This document shows, in pieces, positions 1 to 14,659 of a stretch of 64,000 nucleotides of DNA. A program made the translations under genes and the position numbers. The stretch covers positions 8,331,501-8,395,500 of the forward strand of contig JAUKPH010000017.1 in NCBI GenBank assembly GCA_030549335.1, read 5' to 3'. Position 1 is the first letter of the stretch. Every line of letters begins with the position of its first letter. The stretch is from Pontederia crassipes. Its lineage: Eukaryota > Streptophyta > Magnoliopsida > Commelinales > Pontederiaceae. The notes below the pieces were generated by a model, which did not search any database, was not told the DNA's origin, and saw nothing but the letters and a program-made list of their open reading frames with translations.

Positions 1-204
1 CACATTCTTCATATAACAACTTTCACATCTGAACACAACCATTTTGAGACCAAATAACCCACAAAAGGGCCATTGGAAGTGCCCTATCTCCTCTGCTCAT
101 GTGTGTCATAAATCCCTGATTAGTCGCGCTCTACGTCTGAATGACAGGCAGAATTGATTCTCTGAGCTTACATCCGAGTATCCAACCACCCACATCTTCT
201 TGCT

Positions 205-500
205 GCCCAATCATCCTTTGCAATGTTGCACTGAAATAGTGTCTTCATCCATGTGTCTTGCCACAACGGCTGCAGCTGAGACCAGAGTCCGGTGCCCATT
301 TATGCATGTGCCTTGCCACAATGGCTGCATCTGAGACGAGTCTGGTGCCCATCTTGCCCTGTGCGTCTTGGCGACTAACTTCTGCCTCCTTAGTAGGCAA
401 GTAGCCATGTGAAAATTCTGATGTTTAGAAGTGCCCGAGTTCTCCAAATGAGTTTACAGCTTGTTATCAAGTTGTTCTGTGGACACTCGCCTCCCCGGAT
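205..500 (-). mobile_element. L1-type LINE relic, 3' (zf-RVT) region
   Basis: Read on the minus strand, about 480-400 gives a match to the zinc-binding region of plant LINE ORF2 (KLIWRTRALLNIRIFTWLL). After a frame change it continues with LLRRQKLVAKTHRARWAPDS. The better-kept LINE at 8451-11800 has the equivalent stretch ([20 protein letters not shown], then RMYRARW), so the alignment is clear although the piece is short and broken. A roughly 55-bp segment is duplicated in tandem (about 247-299 and 303-353). It lies antisense in what must be an intron of the CFIm25 gene. No target duplication was found. Confidence 0.6.
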
Positions 501-789
501 TTTAAAATGTATGTCTCTCGCTTAAAAGGTTGCCGACTTCGCCAGCAATCCTTGTGTTAGATTGGCCTACCATGTAGTCCATCATTTTTATCAGCACAAC
601 AGTTTTCCAGATCCCAAAGCATTTAATCTTCATTTTTCTATATTTTTAAACTACTGTTTTTCATCTTTCCAGTAATGATTTTCCATGAGTTCCTTGACTT
701 TTCTTGCCTTATAGGTTATTTTAATTCCTTCATAGTATCATTTAGAAATATGACGGTCGACATTTTATTTAAAGCTCTCACTAAAAAAA

Positions 790-1415
790 TTCTTGAGCTT
801 TTAAGATTCTGATCTTAAGATCAGATGGGGGTCATAAGCTTGAAGATCGTAAGATCGAATTGAGGATCGTAAGATCTTACCTATTAATAAAAAATATATT
901 TTATAAATAATAAATATTTTTTTATAAAGTGTCGCATTTAAATATTAAATTACACTGCAGTACATCATTTTTTTATTGTTTCTTAAACAAAATTATATCA
1001 AAACATATTAAAAATAAAGAAAATATATTAAACTTCAACTAAATTAATTTTTATTATCATAAATATATTTTTAATTAACATTTAAGTGATTATATTAATC
1101 ATATGAGATCGTATAGGGATTGGATAACATCGTAAAATTGCATGAAAAATTAAGATCGTATTAAGATTGTACGCATAAGATTCTCAAGATAAGATCGAGA
1201 TCGGTAAGAGACAGGAAGATCATAAAATTGTAAAATCTTAATATCTAGATCGAGATCGTATAGGATTGGATAAGATCGTAAGCTTGCATGATCAAAATTA
1301 AGATCGTATTAAGATTTTACGCATAAGATTCTCAAGATAAGATTGAGATCGGTAAAAGGCAAGAAGATCGTAAAATTGTAAGATCTTAATGTCTAGATCG
1401 AGATCTTGACATTAG
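790..1415. mobile_element. GATC-rich repeat element with two 147-bp tandem units
   Basis: This stretch is packed with variants of 'gatcgtaagatc'. Units starting at 1105 and 1252 are near-copies of about 147 bp, and a third start is seen at 1400. The right end, read on the minus strand, begins AATGTCAAGATCTCGATC. That resembles the ends of elements at 32131 (GTTGTTAGGATCCCGATC) and near 63068 (GTTGTCAGG...AAGATC). I infer a decayed DNA transposon family; the left border is uncertain. Confidence 0.45.
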
Positions 1416-1506
1416 TTTTTATTAGGTGAACATATATTTATTGAGTTCCAATTTAGATAAGGCTTATATTTTATTGTCGTCAGTTTTAGTGTTTTGAAAT
1501 TTTCAG

Positions 1507-2392
<886 letters not shown>

Positions 2393-3632
2393 AGACTTGA
2401 AACTGATTTGCAGCTGAAGCTTAAAGCTAGCAGCAGCCCCATTCTCTGACGAGAGGCAAGTTATAAGCTCCACGCAACAACTTGAAGCTAATCCATCCTG
2501 ACTAGCCTAACTTAGATATTCACCTAGTGCGTTTGAAAGCTGTTGGCCCATGTTGGCTACTAATGTAGACATTTATCTTGGATTAGTTCTCTGTTTATTT
2601 AGAAACTGTAGCTTATGGTTGAATAGATGCCATGAACTCCAGAAGTATTTTCTTCTGAATTACATGTGTCAAACTTTGTTTGGTGTTTCGATGTCATTTC
2701 GGTAGAAGGGATACGAACTTAATATATTCTGATTTATATCTATTATGCCAATTTGTTCTTTGGTAGGAATACAATTCTCAAAGGCTGTGGTACGAGAATC
2801 GTGGAAGTTTTAAAAAGTTGATTTGAGAGATAAATTTTAATAGGTGTTTAGATAAAAAGTAAGAAGTAAATATATATTTTATTATTTTATAAGATTATTG
2901 TTATATTATTAATTATACAATATTTTTATAATTAGTAAATTAGATAGAAGAAAAAAAAGTTAAGCTAAACTAATTAATAACTAAAAAATGAAATATAAAA
3001 AAAAAATTTAACATCATATTTATATAAAATAATTATATAATTATAACTTATTTAGAATATCATAATTAATAATTTAATTATATTATATCTAATATCATAC
3101 TAGTTAATTTTTATTATGATATATGCAAAGTAAAATAAATAAAAATATTTACGTCAACATATAAATAAAAATATATATTTTTCATAATAAATAATAATGT
3201 ATTTTTTATTTTATTATAATACTAAGTAAATTGTAATAAATAATAAATGTACTTTTTTGTTATTGTACCTAAATAAATTATAAAATTATAATATCTATAT
3301 AATATATGTATATAATATAATATATGCATATAATATATGCATATAATATATAATATATACATATAATAATATCATTAAAATAATAAGTTATAAGTCTAAA
3401 ATCAGCTCCACTTACTTTTAGACCTCTAATAAAAAAGCAAAAAAAACATAGGTTATTCTTGCTATTAATAAGAACTTAATAAGAACTTTTGACTAAAAAT
3501 TTTGGCCAAAGTCAAGTGACGGATCACATATGATATTTGGCTGAACAAAACGAAATTCTCTCTTTTATTATGCAAACAAATACGGTCAAAACAATCAATT
3601 ATGGTACAATCCCAAGTCACGATTCACCCAAC
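2393..3632. other. 3' flank and AT-rich intergenic DNA
   Basis: It begins with the 3' UTR of the CFIm25 gene, which probably ends near 2700. After about 2850 the sequence is very AT-rich, with short 'atataatatatgcat' runs near 3300-3370. No coding signal was seen. Confidence 0.6.
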
Positions 3633-4608
3633 TAAGGGATCGGACAACAATCCGGATAGGTGTCCATTTTAGATCGAACCGGTTGGACCAATCGGTCGGA
3701 CCGGATAGTAATAAAATATTATATTTAATATGGTATATTAAATTAAGCTATTATATTTTGGATATATACCTATATCAAAATGTAATTATGCAAAAAAACA
3801 ATAATCATAAATCATAAAATTTAAATTTAAGATTTGATGTTAAAATTATTACACACTTAATAAATGGAAATTTTATTGAATCTCATTATTATATATAAAT
3901 TTTCTATTCTTTAAATTTTTTATAAATATTTTTCCATTATATTATGAAAAGATTATATATTCTATAAATAAATATATAGTATAATTAGTGATTTATTAAA
4001 TTTGAACCTATTAAATATTAAATTAAATAAATTTAAAATTTGTGTATATATATTTAAATATATATATAATACTATATTATATTATCAAAGAAGTTTGCAC
4101 CATTCATCTCTAACTAATTTATCTAATATGACAAATATTATATATAATATAATAAATATATAATTAACTTATATTATAATATACATTTATGATATTAAAA
4201 TTTTGAATAAAATAATAATTCATAAGTTAAAGTTCAAAGCTTAGCAAATTTTAAACTAAATGAAGGAAGAAAAAAATAAGTAAGGTATACAAATATAATC
4301 TCACATTCATAATACTAACAACATAAAAGCAATGGAACATCTATAAATGGGTCAATATGTTTTTTACGGAGAAAGTTTATTTATGGATATTTTTTAATTT
4401 TATAATAATAAATTTTATAAAATTATTTCTTTTGTTAAGAAATAATAAATAAATTTGGGTTGGCTTAAAATCGCGGTTCAACTCGGTTTTTCCTTATTTT
4501 GATCGATTTTGGCCGATTTTGACTGATGCTTGATCGGTCTTGACTGGTTCAACTCGGTTCAACTAGGGGTCGATCGACGATCGGACCGGTCCGACCCTAA
4601 TAATATTG
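3633..4608. mobile_element. Possible decayed hAT-like element with CGGACCGGT ends
   Basis: Both ends carry clusters of GATCGG/CGGACCGG motifs (about 3640-3710 and 4440-4590) around an AT-rich core, as in the clearer hAT elements at 18136-19164 and 42668-43334. The minus-strand right end starts CAATATTATTAGGGTCGGAC. Flanking octamers cacccaac (about 3625-3632) and cactcaac (4609-4616) differ at one base and could be a target duplication. The left terminus does not match well. Confidence 0.35.
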
Positions 4609-4841
4609 CACTCAACCATTATTTTTCACTCGTGGTGGAGTAACCATTGCTTATTTTACTTCACCATGGGATCCAATGTTCAATATTCTGCTTATTGCTT
4701 TTTCGAATGCTATACTTGCTAACTCAATTATTAGATTACAGAATAGAGAGGGAATTAGCTACGTCGACAATTATCATTATATCTTAAATAATAAACAATG
4801 CAGTATTACTCCATTACATAATTGTGTTTTCTTTTCAACAT

Positions 4842-4844
<3 letters not shown>

Positions 4845-4883
<39 letters not shown>
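4845..4883. repeat. (TA)n microsatellite
   Basis: An uninterrupted run of about 19 TA units, located between genes. Confidence 0.95.
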
Positions 4884-4885
<2 letters not shown>

Positions 4886-6535
4886 ATAAATAGGTGTGAA
4901 CTCCACTTATTTCTAGGGGTAAAAGTAATATGGGTGGGCTCGATTTTTTTATTTTAAAAAATCATCTGCTATTTTTGGGTTATTTTTTAAATTTAAAAAT
5001 CACTCTAAAATAATTTTAAAAAAATAAAAATATTCTTTTAACGGATTGGTTTTTCGAATGATTTTGTATCTCTACTTTTATATAATATATTTAAATATAT
5101 ATAGTAAATTAAACTAACATAAAAACATGTAATTTATAATTAAATATAAAATATACTAGTAAAATATTAATGTTACCAAATTAAAGTTTTAGAAAAAATA
5201 TGAAACTATAATAAAAAAATTAATAATGAATTAATTATATAAATAAAAATTCATAAGCAAAATTTTAACTTCACGGATCCCTACAATTTTTTTAATGGAA
5301 TCCTAATTTTAACAGATGGGTTTGAATTTATTAAAATTCATCCGAAATTATATTAAGCTTTTATTTTTTTTATTTTTCAATTCGGTTTTTTCATATTAAA
5401 TAGATTTTTGGATATTTCTTACTTATCCATGTGAATTTACACGTTAAACTTAATAATTATTGTAAGAAATAAATTATTTCGTGGCTAACTCTGAAAATAT
5501 TTATTATTTGCAAAGCTCAATTATCTTAGGAATGCGTTTAATGTATTGTGATTCAACATTACATAACAAATTAGATTGTTTCTAAAAAATTTATAGCTCG
5601 TTAAATTATCAACAATATGCATTATCTTACTTAGTATGCATAAATAATGTATTTGGTAATCTATATTAATTATTTATAAAAAAATAAAGATTTATCAGTT
5701 AATATATATATTTTATTAATATACTCCTAATTAAAAAAATATGTTTGGATATATACATTATTTTTAACTTTGTAAACTTAAATCACAAATATATATATTC
5801 TCACTCATAAAATTAAAATTTATAAAATAATTAATATATTTTAAAATATGATAATAATATAGTCAAAATAATTAATTAATATTAATTTTTTAATTTTATA
5901 ATTTATTTAATTATTAATATAATTTATTCAATGTGTTTTAAATTTTATTTAAATAAAATGGTAAAGGATAATTTGAAAAGTGAAATTGAAAAGATTATAA
6001 CTCAATTAATAATGTGGATTGCTATCCTCTTCGTTGTCAATTTGTATTATCACTTCATAAGTAATACGAATTTTTGGACAATGCAAATTATTTATTATCC
6101 GTCGCAAGTGAATAAGATAATATAGTGGATCCAAATAATTTAATATAATATTATTTGATAATGAGAAACGCCCCTTAGAAAGTAAAACAAAAGAAAATAT
6201 TTTTTAATATAATTTTCCTTTTCAGATTATTTTAATAAAATAATTTCTAAAAATGAAATATATTTTCATTTATTATTGTATTTATCAAAAGTCCTGAACT
6301 CAATAAGGAAATAATACAGCTAATTTATATTTTGAATTAAATAACTAATTTATTTTATTTGGTAATCGCAATAAATTTTTTTATTAAATATGAAAAAATG
6401 GAAAACGGTGGTTTCTTTTTAATCACCAAAATATAGGACTGATTATATTTATCCGATATGAATGTACAATAATATAACTTTTTATTTTTTTTAATCCGAC
6501 TCAGGTTAAACCAACTTCGATCGGATCGGTCGAAT
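4884..6535. other. AT-rich intergenic DNA upstream of the V-ATPase F gene
   Basis: No credible gene is present; the small open frames are low-complexity. Positions 6490-6545 carry a GATCGG-rich patch like hAT ends, just before the V-ATPase F 5' region. Confidence 0.6.
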
Positions 6536-6669
6536 CTTTGGGCCGACCGGCGACGCCCCAAGTCCTATCCACCGCTTCGTATTCTCGTTTCTTTCTTTGG
6601 TTTCTTTTCGCCCGTCTTTCTCTTCCGCCGATTACTGGAGCTGTCGCGGCGGCGCCACCACCGATCAAG
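6536..6669 (+). promoter_or_regulatory. Probable 5' UTR exon of the V-ATPase subunit F gene
   Basis: This is a GC- and pyrimidine-rich block ending in a good donor (aag|gtaacg at 6669/6670). It is followed by an intron to the acceptor gttgcag at 6950, and the next exon holds the start codon at 6980. The transcription start is not defined; the left border is where base composition changes. Confidence 0.5.
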
Positions 6670-6979
6670 GTAACGACGTCTTCTCCTCCAAATCTTAGTA
6701 GTTTTCCTGTTCGGATCTCGACCCGATCGGCGGCATCAGGGTTTCTGGTCGTGATCTGGGCGATCGCGTCCTAATTCCGCTGGGCTTCTCCTCCAGATGG
6801 TTTGTTAATCTTTTCGAAACCACAACTCTCTAAAAAATTGGAGTTGTTTGATGTCAAAATTCGGAGCTTCGATATCTGATTCCCCGGGTCTGTTTTCCCC
6901 TTGATTTATGCATTCATTTCTTTGTTTTGACAAATTTGATGTCGTTGCAGGGGCTTTGTACTCCCGTGAACTGTTCGAG

Positions 6980-9900
6980 ATGGCTGGGAGAACTCCGATC
7001 CCGATCAATAACTCTGCTCTCATTGCGATGATCGCTGACGAGGTAGACGCCAGTGAATTTGAAATATTTAGTTGTGTCTTTGTGAATGATCCGAAAACAT
7101 TAAGCTTTAGATGAATAGAGCAATTAAATTACGGTAACTACAATGATTGTTTGGGTAACTTAGATACGCAATCTTATTTATAGGGCAAAGCAAATTGTGA
7201 GCGGCCTTTATGGTTACTGCTTCCAACAATGGTACATTCAAGATCAGAAGGCTTTTCTTTTCCTTGCAGCCTAACGTACCCTTGAATGGATTTCATTGCC
7301 ATCAATGATTACTATTTTCATCCTCATTTAATGTTTAAATGCTGTGAATTTGGTTTCTGATCACTGTAAAGTTGCTTGGTCATTACTTTTTTTTGTTACA
7401 TCGTGTGATAAACCCGATCATCTTAGGTTTTCGATAGATTCATGTCACATTCATAGGATGACTACAATCGACTTTTGAAAAGATACATGAACATCAGGGC
7501 TTTGGTTTTACCATAAATTGCTTGATCTTGGGAATATTTAGTTACAATCTGGAAGTGATTATAAGCATATTTAAAGTTATTCTTTGCATGGTTTTGGACT
7601 TTCCTTCTTTTAACATTTACATTCAGGACAGTATTCGAGTGTAAACCAATGGCTTTGATAAACCATATATGATCCTTGTTTCATTTCTTTTGAGGGCACA
7701 GACAGTTCCCTACACAATTCTCTATTGATATGTATTTCTGAACATAGGTTGCAAATGCAGCTACTTAGGTTTTCATGACATTTATCCTAAATTTTACTTG
7801 TAGCAATAGTTGTTGGACCTCAACAGAATCCTTATGCATGGGATCAGGAGCTACATTTTTGTGATTTATACAGTCTATAAAGACTATTTGATGTGCTTGT
7901 TCCACCACAACATAAATATCTTCATGATGCCCGAAAGGACTTTTTGATCTCTGTCAAACTGCTGAGCCTGATTTTGGTTATGACTTTTGAAGCTTCACTT
8001 GTTTGTTCTTGTATATATGCAGACTGCAAATTGAATCCTAATTTGGTATTTGTTTTTGGTTTAGGATACTGTTGTTGGATTTTTGCTCGCTGGAGTTGGC
8101 AATGTTGATTTGCGGAGAAAGACAAATTACCTGATTGTGGATTCAAGTATGTTTATGTATTAACAGAATACACTTTCACAAAAAAATGTATTAACAGAAG
8201 AAAAAGAAACTTGCGATCCGTTCCTTTTTTTTTCTAAGAGGACTTGTGATCAGTTTCTGTATAGTCATTTTGATTTAAATAGTCTTATTTTGGTAGTCTG
8301 ATTCCCTTTTTTTTACATGATAAGTTAAAATGTATAGTATGTAATTATGCTCAAATGTTTACCTGATAATTTATCTAGAAATTTGTTTGGTGAAGTGTTT
8401 GTTATGAAAGGAAATTATTACCTCACAGAAGGAACTGTCAAAGGCCCAAAGCGCGGCGCCATGTGGGAGGAGCTCAGAGGGGCACGTGCCCGCCTCCCGG
8501 ACCGGACACACAGTGGCTGATTGGCAGTGACTTCAATGTCACTCTTGACATGGATGATCGTCCCATCAGGCGACGGGGGAGAGATTCTGGAGCAGAGGAG
8601 TTCAGAGATTTCATCGACTTGCAGTCACTCGTTGATTTTCCGCCCTCCAATTGCAGATTCACGTGGAGGAGTACTGCGGCCCCGGCCGCAAGATCGAGGA
8701 TTGATCGCTTCCTTGAATCCTTGGAACTAGCAGAGACTCACCAGCTAGCGGTGGTCGATGGATCGACCATTCTCGGACCACACCCCCCTGCTGTGGCGCT
8801 CCGACAACGGTCAGAGGCAGCGTTCTCTCTTCCGCTTCGAGCGCTCCTGGCTACTCGAAGATGGTTTTCGTCAGTTAGTGATGGAGCAGTGGCAGAGAGT
8901 GGAGGCCTCAGACACTGCCGCCAGGACCCTTGCATCACGCCTAGCCAGCCTTCGGTTCTTCCTTTGCAGACACAGACGCCAGATTCAAGAGGACAGGGAG
9001 AGGCGTCAGACGGACGCCCTCGAGAGGATTGCTCGGATGGACCGGCGAGAGGACTCCCACCCACTTACTGACACAGAGTTGGAAGAGTGCAGACGGGCTC
9101 AGGAGATCATCCAGCTTGAGGATAGGATCGTGGAGACCCAGTGGAGGCAGCGCTCCCGACAGACCTGGTTGCAGGAAGGAGATGCTAACACTCGATTTTT
9201 TCACCTATATGCGAGCTCTCGAAGACGGACGAACATGATTGACCAGATTGAGGTGCAGGGTCAGCGTTTCACTGGCCAGCATAGCATTGGAGAGGCCATC
9301 ACCTCCTACTTCCATTCGTCGACCCGACGACAGTCTCCGAGCCCATGGCGTTGGGCCCCAGGGGATATCCTCCGTCTCACTGACGATCAGTCCTCTTTGC
9401 TTGTGCAGGCCATCTCTGAAGAGGTCACTGAGGCCCTCCGGGACCTCAACGGTGACGCCACGCCAGGCCCTGATGGCTTTTCGATTTTCTTTTATCGAGA
9501 GTTCTGGTCGACGGTGCGCGAGGACGTCCTGGCGGTCATTCGGGAGTTCACCAGCGCGAATCGGGGCTTTAATTGCCTTAACAAGTTCCTCCTCTTCCTA
9601 CTCCCGAAGCGGACCCCGGCTGACCGAGCGGAGGACTTCCGACCCATCGCCTTATCCAACGCCATTTATCTTTTAGTGGCTCGGGTATTGGCGAATCGGC
9701 TTCGTGAGGTCTTGCCAGTTTTGGTCCACCCTGCACAGACGGCTTTCATTCAGGAGCGGGCCATCACCGACAGTTATACCATGGCCTCGGAGATTATAGC
9801 TCATTGGAGGAGGACTAGCCGCCAGGCCTTCCTATGGAAGGTCGACTTTTCCAAAGCATATGACACTGTCTCATGGCCTTTCCTTTTGCATTGTTTACAG

Positions 9901-12900
9901 GTTAGAGGGTTCCCGGAGACTTGGATTGCTTGGATGAAGCGGTGTGTTACCACCGCTTCTTTCTCGGTCTTGGTCAACGGGGCGATTTCGGGGGATTGGA
10001 TTCAGCTTCAACGCGGAGTCCGCCAGGGCTGCCCACTGGCCCTCATGCTCTTCGTCCTGGCAGTTGATGCGCTGGTCAGATGAACTCAGATGTCCTGCGC
10101 GGCGGGCCTTTTCACCGGCTTTGTTGGGGCTTGGTTCCTCTCCTCCAGTATGCTGATGACACGGTATTTTTCATTGAGGGTTCGGAGGAGGAAGCTCGAC
10201 GTGTGGCCATCCTCGTTGAGTTATTTGGCACCACGACGGGTCTTCAGATAAACCATGCCAAGTCTTCATTCATCCCTTTTGGCATGGTTTCCGAGGTTGC
10301 TGACAGATGTGCGGCTGAACTTCGCACTCCTATTGGTACACTGCCGATCTCGTATCTGGGCTTACCTCTCTCCGACCGCCACATCACATCCCGGAGTTGG
10401 ACTCCAGTTCTAGAGCGCATGGAGCAGAGGCTCCAGGGTTGGAGTTCACGTCTCCTATCCCGGGGGGGCCATCTCGTCCTTCTCCGATCTGTGCTCTCGG
10501 CACTCCCGATGTACTATATGACCGTTCTCAGAGCACCTGCCCAGATTATCAGACGTATGGATTCTTTGAGGAGCAAATTCTTTTGGCAGGGTGGCGGTCC
10601 TGATCGGCGCGGAGTCCACCTTGTTACCTGGAGCAGCGTTTGCTGCCCCACCTCTCAGGGCGGACTAGGGATTCGGGACCTCCGCTACACCAACTGGGCT
10701 CTCCTAGCTCGGTGGGTCAGGCGGATCATGGGACCCGAGGAGGGCTTATGGCAGTCAGTCTTCTTCGCATGCTATGGACGAGACCTTTCTTGGGATTCTA
10801 GGATTATGCTGCCCCGCGGAGCTTCATCATTTTGGCGGGGCGTGGCGGCGCTGATTCCGATGGTGCGTTTGCTCATGACCCCTTCTCTTGGCTTTGGAGC
10901 GGACTTCTCCTTTTGGCGGCATGGCTGGTCCCCCGGGGACTCACTGGCGGAGGCCTTCCCCTGATTGTATGCTCTGGCGGTGCATCCTGACGCGACGGTG
11001 GCGGAGACCTGGTCTACGCCCGGTGGCCCGAGTTCGGGCTCCTGGGCCCCGGCTTTCATATCAGCCCTCTCGGATCGGCGTTTCACGGAGTTTCTTGCAC
11101 TTCATCAGAGGATTGCCTCCTTCCGCCCCGACCAGTCCAGACATGATGGTTGGGTTTGGCTATCGGAGGCCTGGTCGACACGGAGTTTCTACATCCGCTT
11201 TCTTCCCGACATGATGTCGTCAAAGGATTTCAGACTTGACTGTCGACTTATCTGGAGATCCCTTGTCCCGTTGAAAGTCAAGATTTTTGCTTGGCTCATG
11301 CGGCGGGATAGACTTCTCACCAGGATGTATAGGGCGAGGTGGGCACACAACAGTGACACATCTTGCGTCCTTTGTGGTGAGGCGGAGGAGGACATTGGCC
11401 ATCTATTCTTTACATGTGCGACTTCACGCGGCATCTGGCAGTGGATGCCCTTTGGGGTCCCTTTTCCTTCTGATCCTACGACGTTGTGGCAGCTTCTTCG
11501 TGGTTTGGCCCGACAGGGTCAGAGATGGCGGGCACTAGTGGCGATTTTTTTGGCAGGTTCCTAGGCGATATAGCTTCAGCGGAACCGAGTGATTTTTTGT
11601 GGGGAGCGATGTCGGATAGAGCATATTGTACACCACACTCTCTTTTTGCTTTAGGAGTGGGGTTTTGGCTGACATAATTTCTCTTTTGCCGCTCTCTTTT
11701 CGAGAGCACACACTTGTACATCTCTTCAGTTTCCCCAGATATATATATACCTGGATGACAACCACACAATTTGGTAGTCATCCTTTTTCTCCTTAAAAAA
11801 AAAGGCCCAAATCTCTATAGAGAACAAGCAACAAATTCGAACTTGCTAAAACAAATTGTTCAAGCCCAGTACAACAACAACAATAACAAAGTCTTATCCC
11901 ACTAGGTGGGGTCGGCTACATGGATCACACGACGCCAATTCGTTGATCCATGTTCATGAGATTCGACAGGGTTTTACGCTGGCTGTCGGGGCCTAACACA
12001 ACCCTCCTCCTTTATTCAGGCTTGGGACCGGCTATAAAACATAGGCGGAGTTTAAGGGAAAAAAAGGAACAAGCTTTCACGTGTCATAACTGAGGAAAGA
12101 ATTAAAATATCTTTGACCCATGCCCAAAAGAATATTTCAAACATTGGAGTTGCAAGCAGTTTTTTTTTGCACTAAAAAAAATTCTATGAAAAAAAAAAAT
12201 GTGAAGACCACACATCATTTTACTGATTGAAACCTCCACACTAACACGAGATTATGCAATGGACAAACACGTTTGTCACAAAAGGAATAAGTGGTCCCAG
12301 ATTATGCATTGCAAATGACAAACCATCTTCATTTCAGGCGCATTTCAGGCGCATCAATTTTATTAACTCACACGCCAACATCCAAGATCCTATAACAGCT
12401 TGCCTATAAGCAATTGTGTTCAAAAAATTCATTGACATTAAAGCGTGAAATGTTTGGCAACACGCAAAATCTAACTAGTCAAGGGGTATTCTCCTCAAGC
12501 CGTGCTTCCCAGAGTGATACAAAAGAACCCAGTTGTTTGCTCCTGAAAGCTAAAACCCACTCGGAGTCATATTACTCCGAAAACCCCAAATACCCCAATT
12601 TTCTAATATATCAGAGTAAAATTAATTATTATCATCAAAGTAAACCCCCGAGTGGTGGTCCTTATTCAAAAAAGGAACCCAAAACCTTCGAGCAACTCAC
12701 CAACTATGACGACCCTAAATGCCGTAATTGGAACAGCATGCGAAAGGACAAGCATCCACATTGTGTTCCAGGGTTGAGAGAGAGAGAGAGATGGAAGCAA
12801 GCAGCAGTAAAGATTAGACAGTAAGATCCAAAGATTCCTACATTTCCTGGTGGATCAGGCTCTGGAATGGAGCGATAGAAAATTAATGAAGTGAAACAGG

Positions 12901-14628
12901 GGCAGGAGATTACAGTGCTTCTGCGCCGCTCGGCGGCGATGGCGAAGCCGAACGCGGTGAGGCAGAGGGCGATGGCGAGAACGTGAACCAACGTTGATCC
13001 CTTGGCTTCCCCCATTGCTCCCTCCTCCACCTTCTTCACGTCTTCCTGCTTGCTCTCCTCAACTTGCTCGGGAGAGAGAGAGAGACCGGTGAGGGGTTTT
13101 GGTGCAGGAGCAACAACAACAACAAAGCCTTATCCCACTAGGTGGGGTCGGCTACATGGATCATACGACGCCATTCCGCTCTTCGTTGATCCATGTTCAT
13201 AAGATTCGACAGGATTTTATGCTGGCTGTCGGGGCCTATCACAACCCTCCTCCTTTATTCGGGCTTGGGACCGGCTATAAAATATAGGCGGAGTTGTTTT
13301 GGTGCAGGAGCATCAAGACTTTATTTTAAAAAATATTCTCTCATATATGGCCATTAAAATAATAATGGAAGAGAGAGATCAACACTTATAATAATTGTTA
13401 CGGACAGATAGACAAGGCTTTTTAATGGCTATATAGGAGAGAAAGTATAACTCTTGAAAAAATGGTGAGGAGAAGAAAGAAAGTGGTTTTGTGGCAACCA
13501 GGTATCCCAGGTAATAGGGAAGCCAGCAAGAGTAGCTCAACATGACCATTCCTGAAAGGTTATAAAAGTTTGATGACACGTGGTTACAAAACAAATTTCT
13601 AGGAAGATGTTGTTGTTGTTGTTGTTACATGCACTGATAGTGTGCCAATAACGAATAGTTAAAAAAAGAGAAAAAAGGAGTTGTGAATATTATCTGGACA
13701 TCGAATAAAGATAATAATATGCATTTCTAAAAGATATATTGTAGATTGTAGTCACATGTTCAAATTAATATCTATTGGAAGTTTGTCTATATGGCTGAAC
13801 ATAACCATGACTTGTACAATGAGCAGCGTTCTCTATGAAGTGCTCCTGACACAACTATTGTAATCTTCAAACTGTTATATGGTCATCACTAAAGGTTTTG
13901 GATGATTAACATTCTGGCTAATCATCCTTTTTCCCCTCAAAAAAACAAAGTAAGCTTCTGTGAAAACAAAAAGATGGCTAACCTCACAAGCATTGGATAA
14001 ACATATGCATATGGTCAATCGGGAGAATGGAACGAATGCATAAAAAATGAAGATTTAAGTTCTATTGCCAGAATTGACATTTGCTATAGTCAGTGAATCA
14101 ACCACTTAATTTATAATTTGAATGGTTGAGGTTAAATGCTATGTAAAATAAAAACAGAATTAAAAATGTTATTCTTAATGGGCAGAGAAATGTTGTCATC
14201 TAAAGTTACCTGATCTAAGAAACAACAGGGCAGAAAACTATGGAAAAAAAACAGAGCAGATCTAGAAAGCATAAGCAAAGCAGATCCCAAAAATTGTGTT
14301 CTTTGGGAAAAAAATCAAAGACCTAAATATAATGCCATAGAAAGATATTCTATCAGTAGAGAAACATAATGCCACAGCCTTGTCATTGGAATAAAAAAAA
14401 ATTCCAGCGAGAGATGAGAAAAATCAAAAGAGGACAGCTGAAGAGAGAGAAAAAAGTTCAATGGAATAAGGGGGTTCAGAGCATCTCTCCTAAAAAGGAA
14501 ATAGGAATATCGATCTTCAAATTTATATGACAGCTTAAATCTACGAACTGAATGTGTGCAGTGCAATAGTGATCTGCACCTTCTTGCTTAACAGTTGGAA
14601 ATTTATCAATTTTCGTGCATAGAAGAGT

Positions 14629-14659
<31 letters not shown>

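Noticed and set aside
8738-9064. Long minus-strand open frames over LINE copy 1
   Set aside because: Shadows of the GC-rich reverse-transcriptase coding strand.
12414-12824. Plus-strand open frame of 136 codons
   Set aside because: No family resemblance, low complexity, and it lies opposite the intron side of the DUF1218 fragment; probably chance.
13605-13626. (GTT)n run that looks like an Au SINE tail
   Set aside because: No GTAGCCGACC body next to it; a plain microsatellite.
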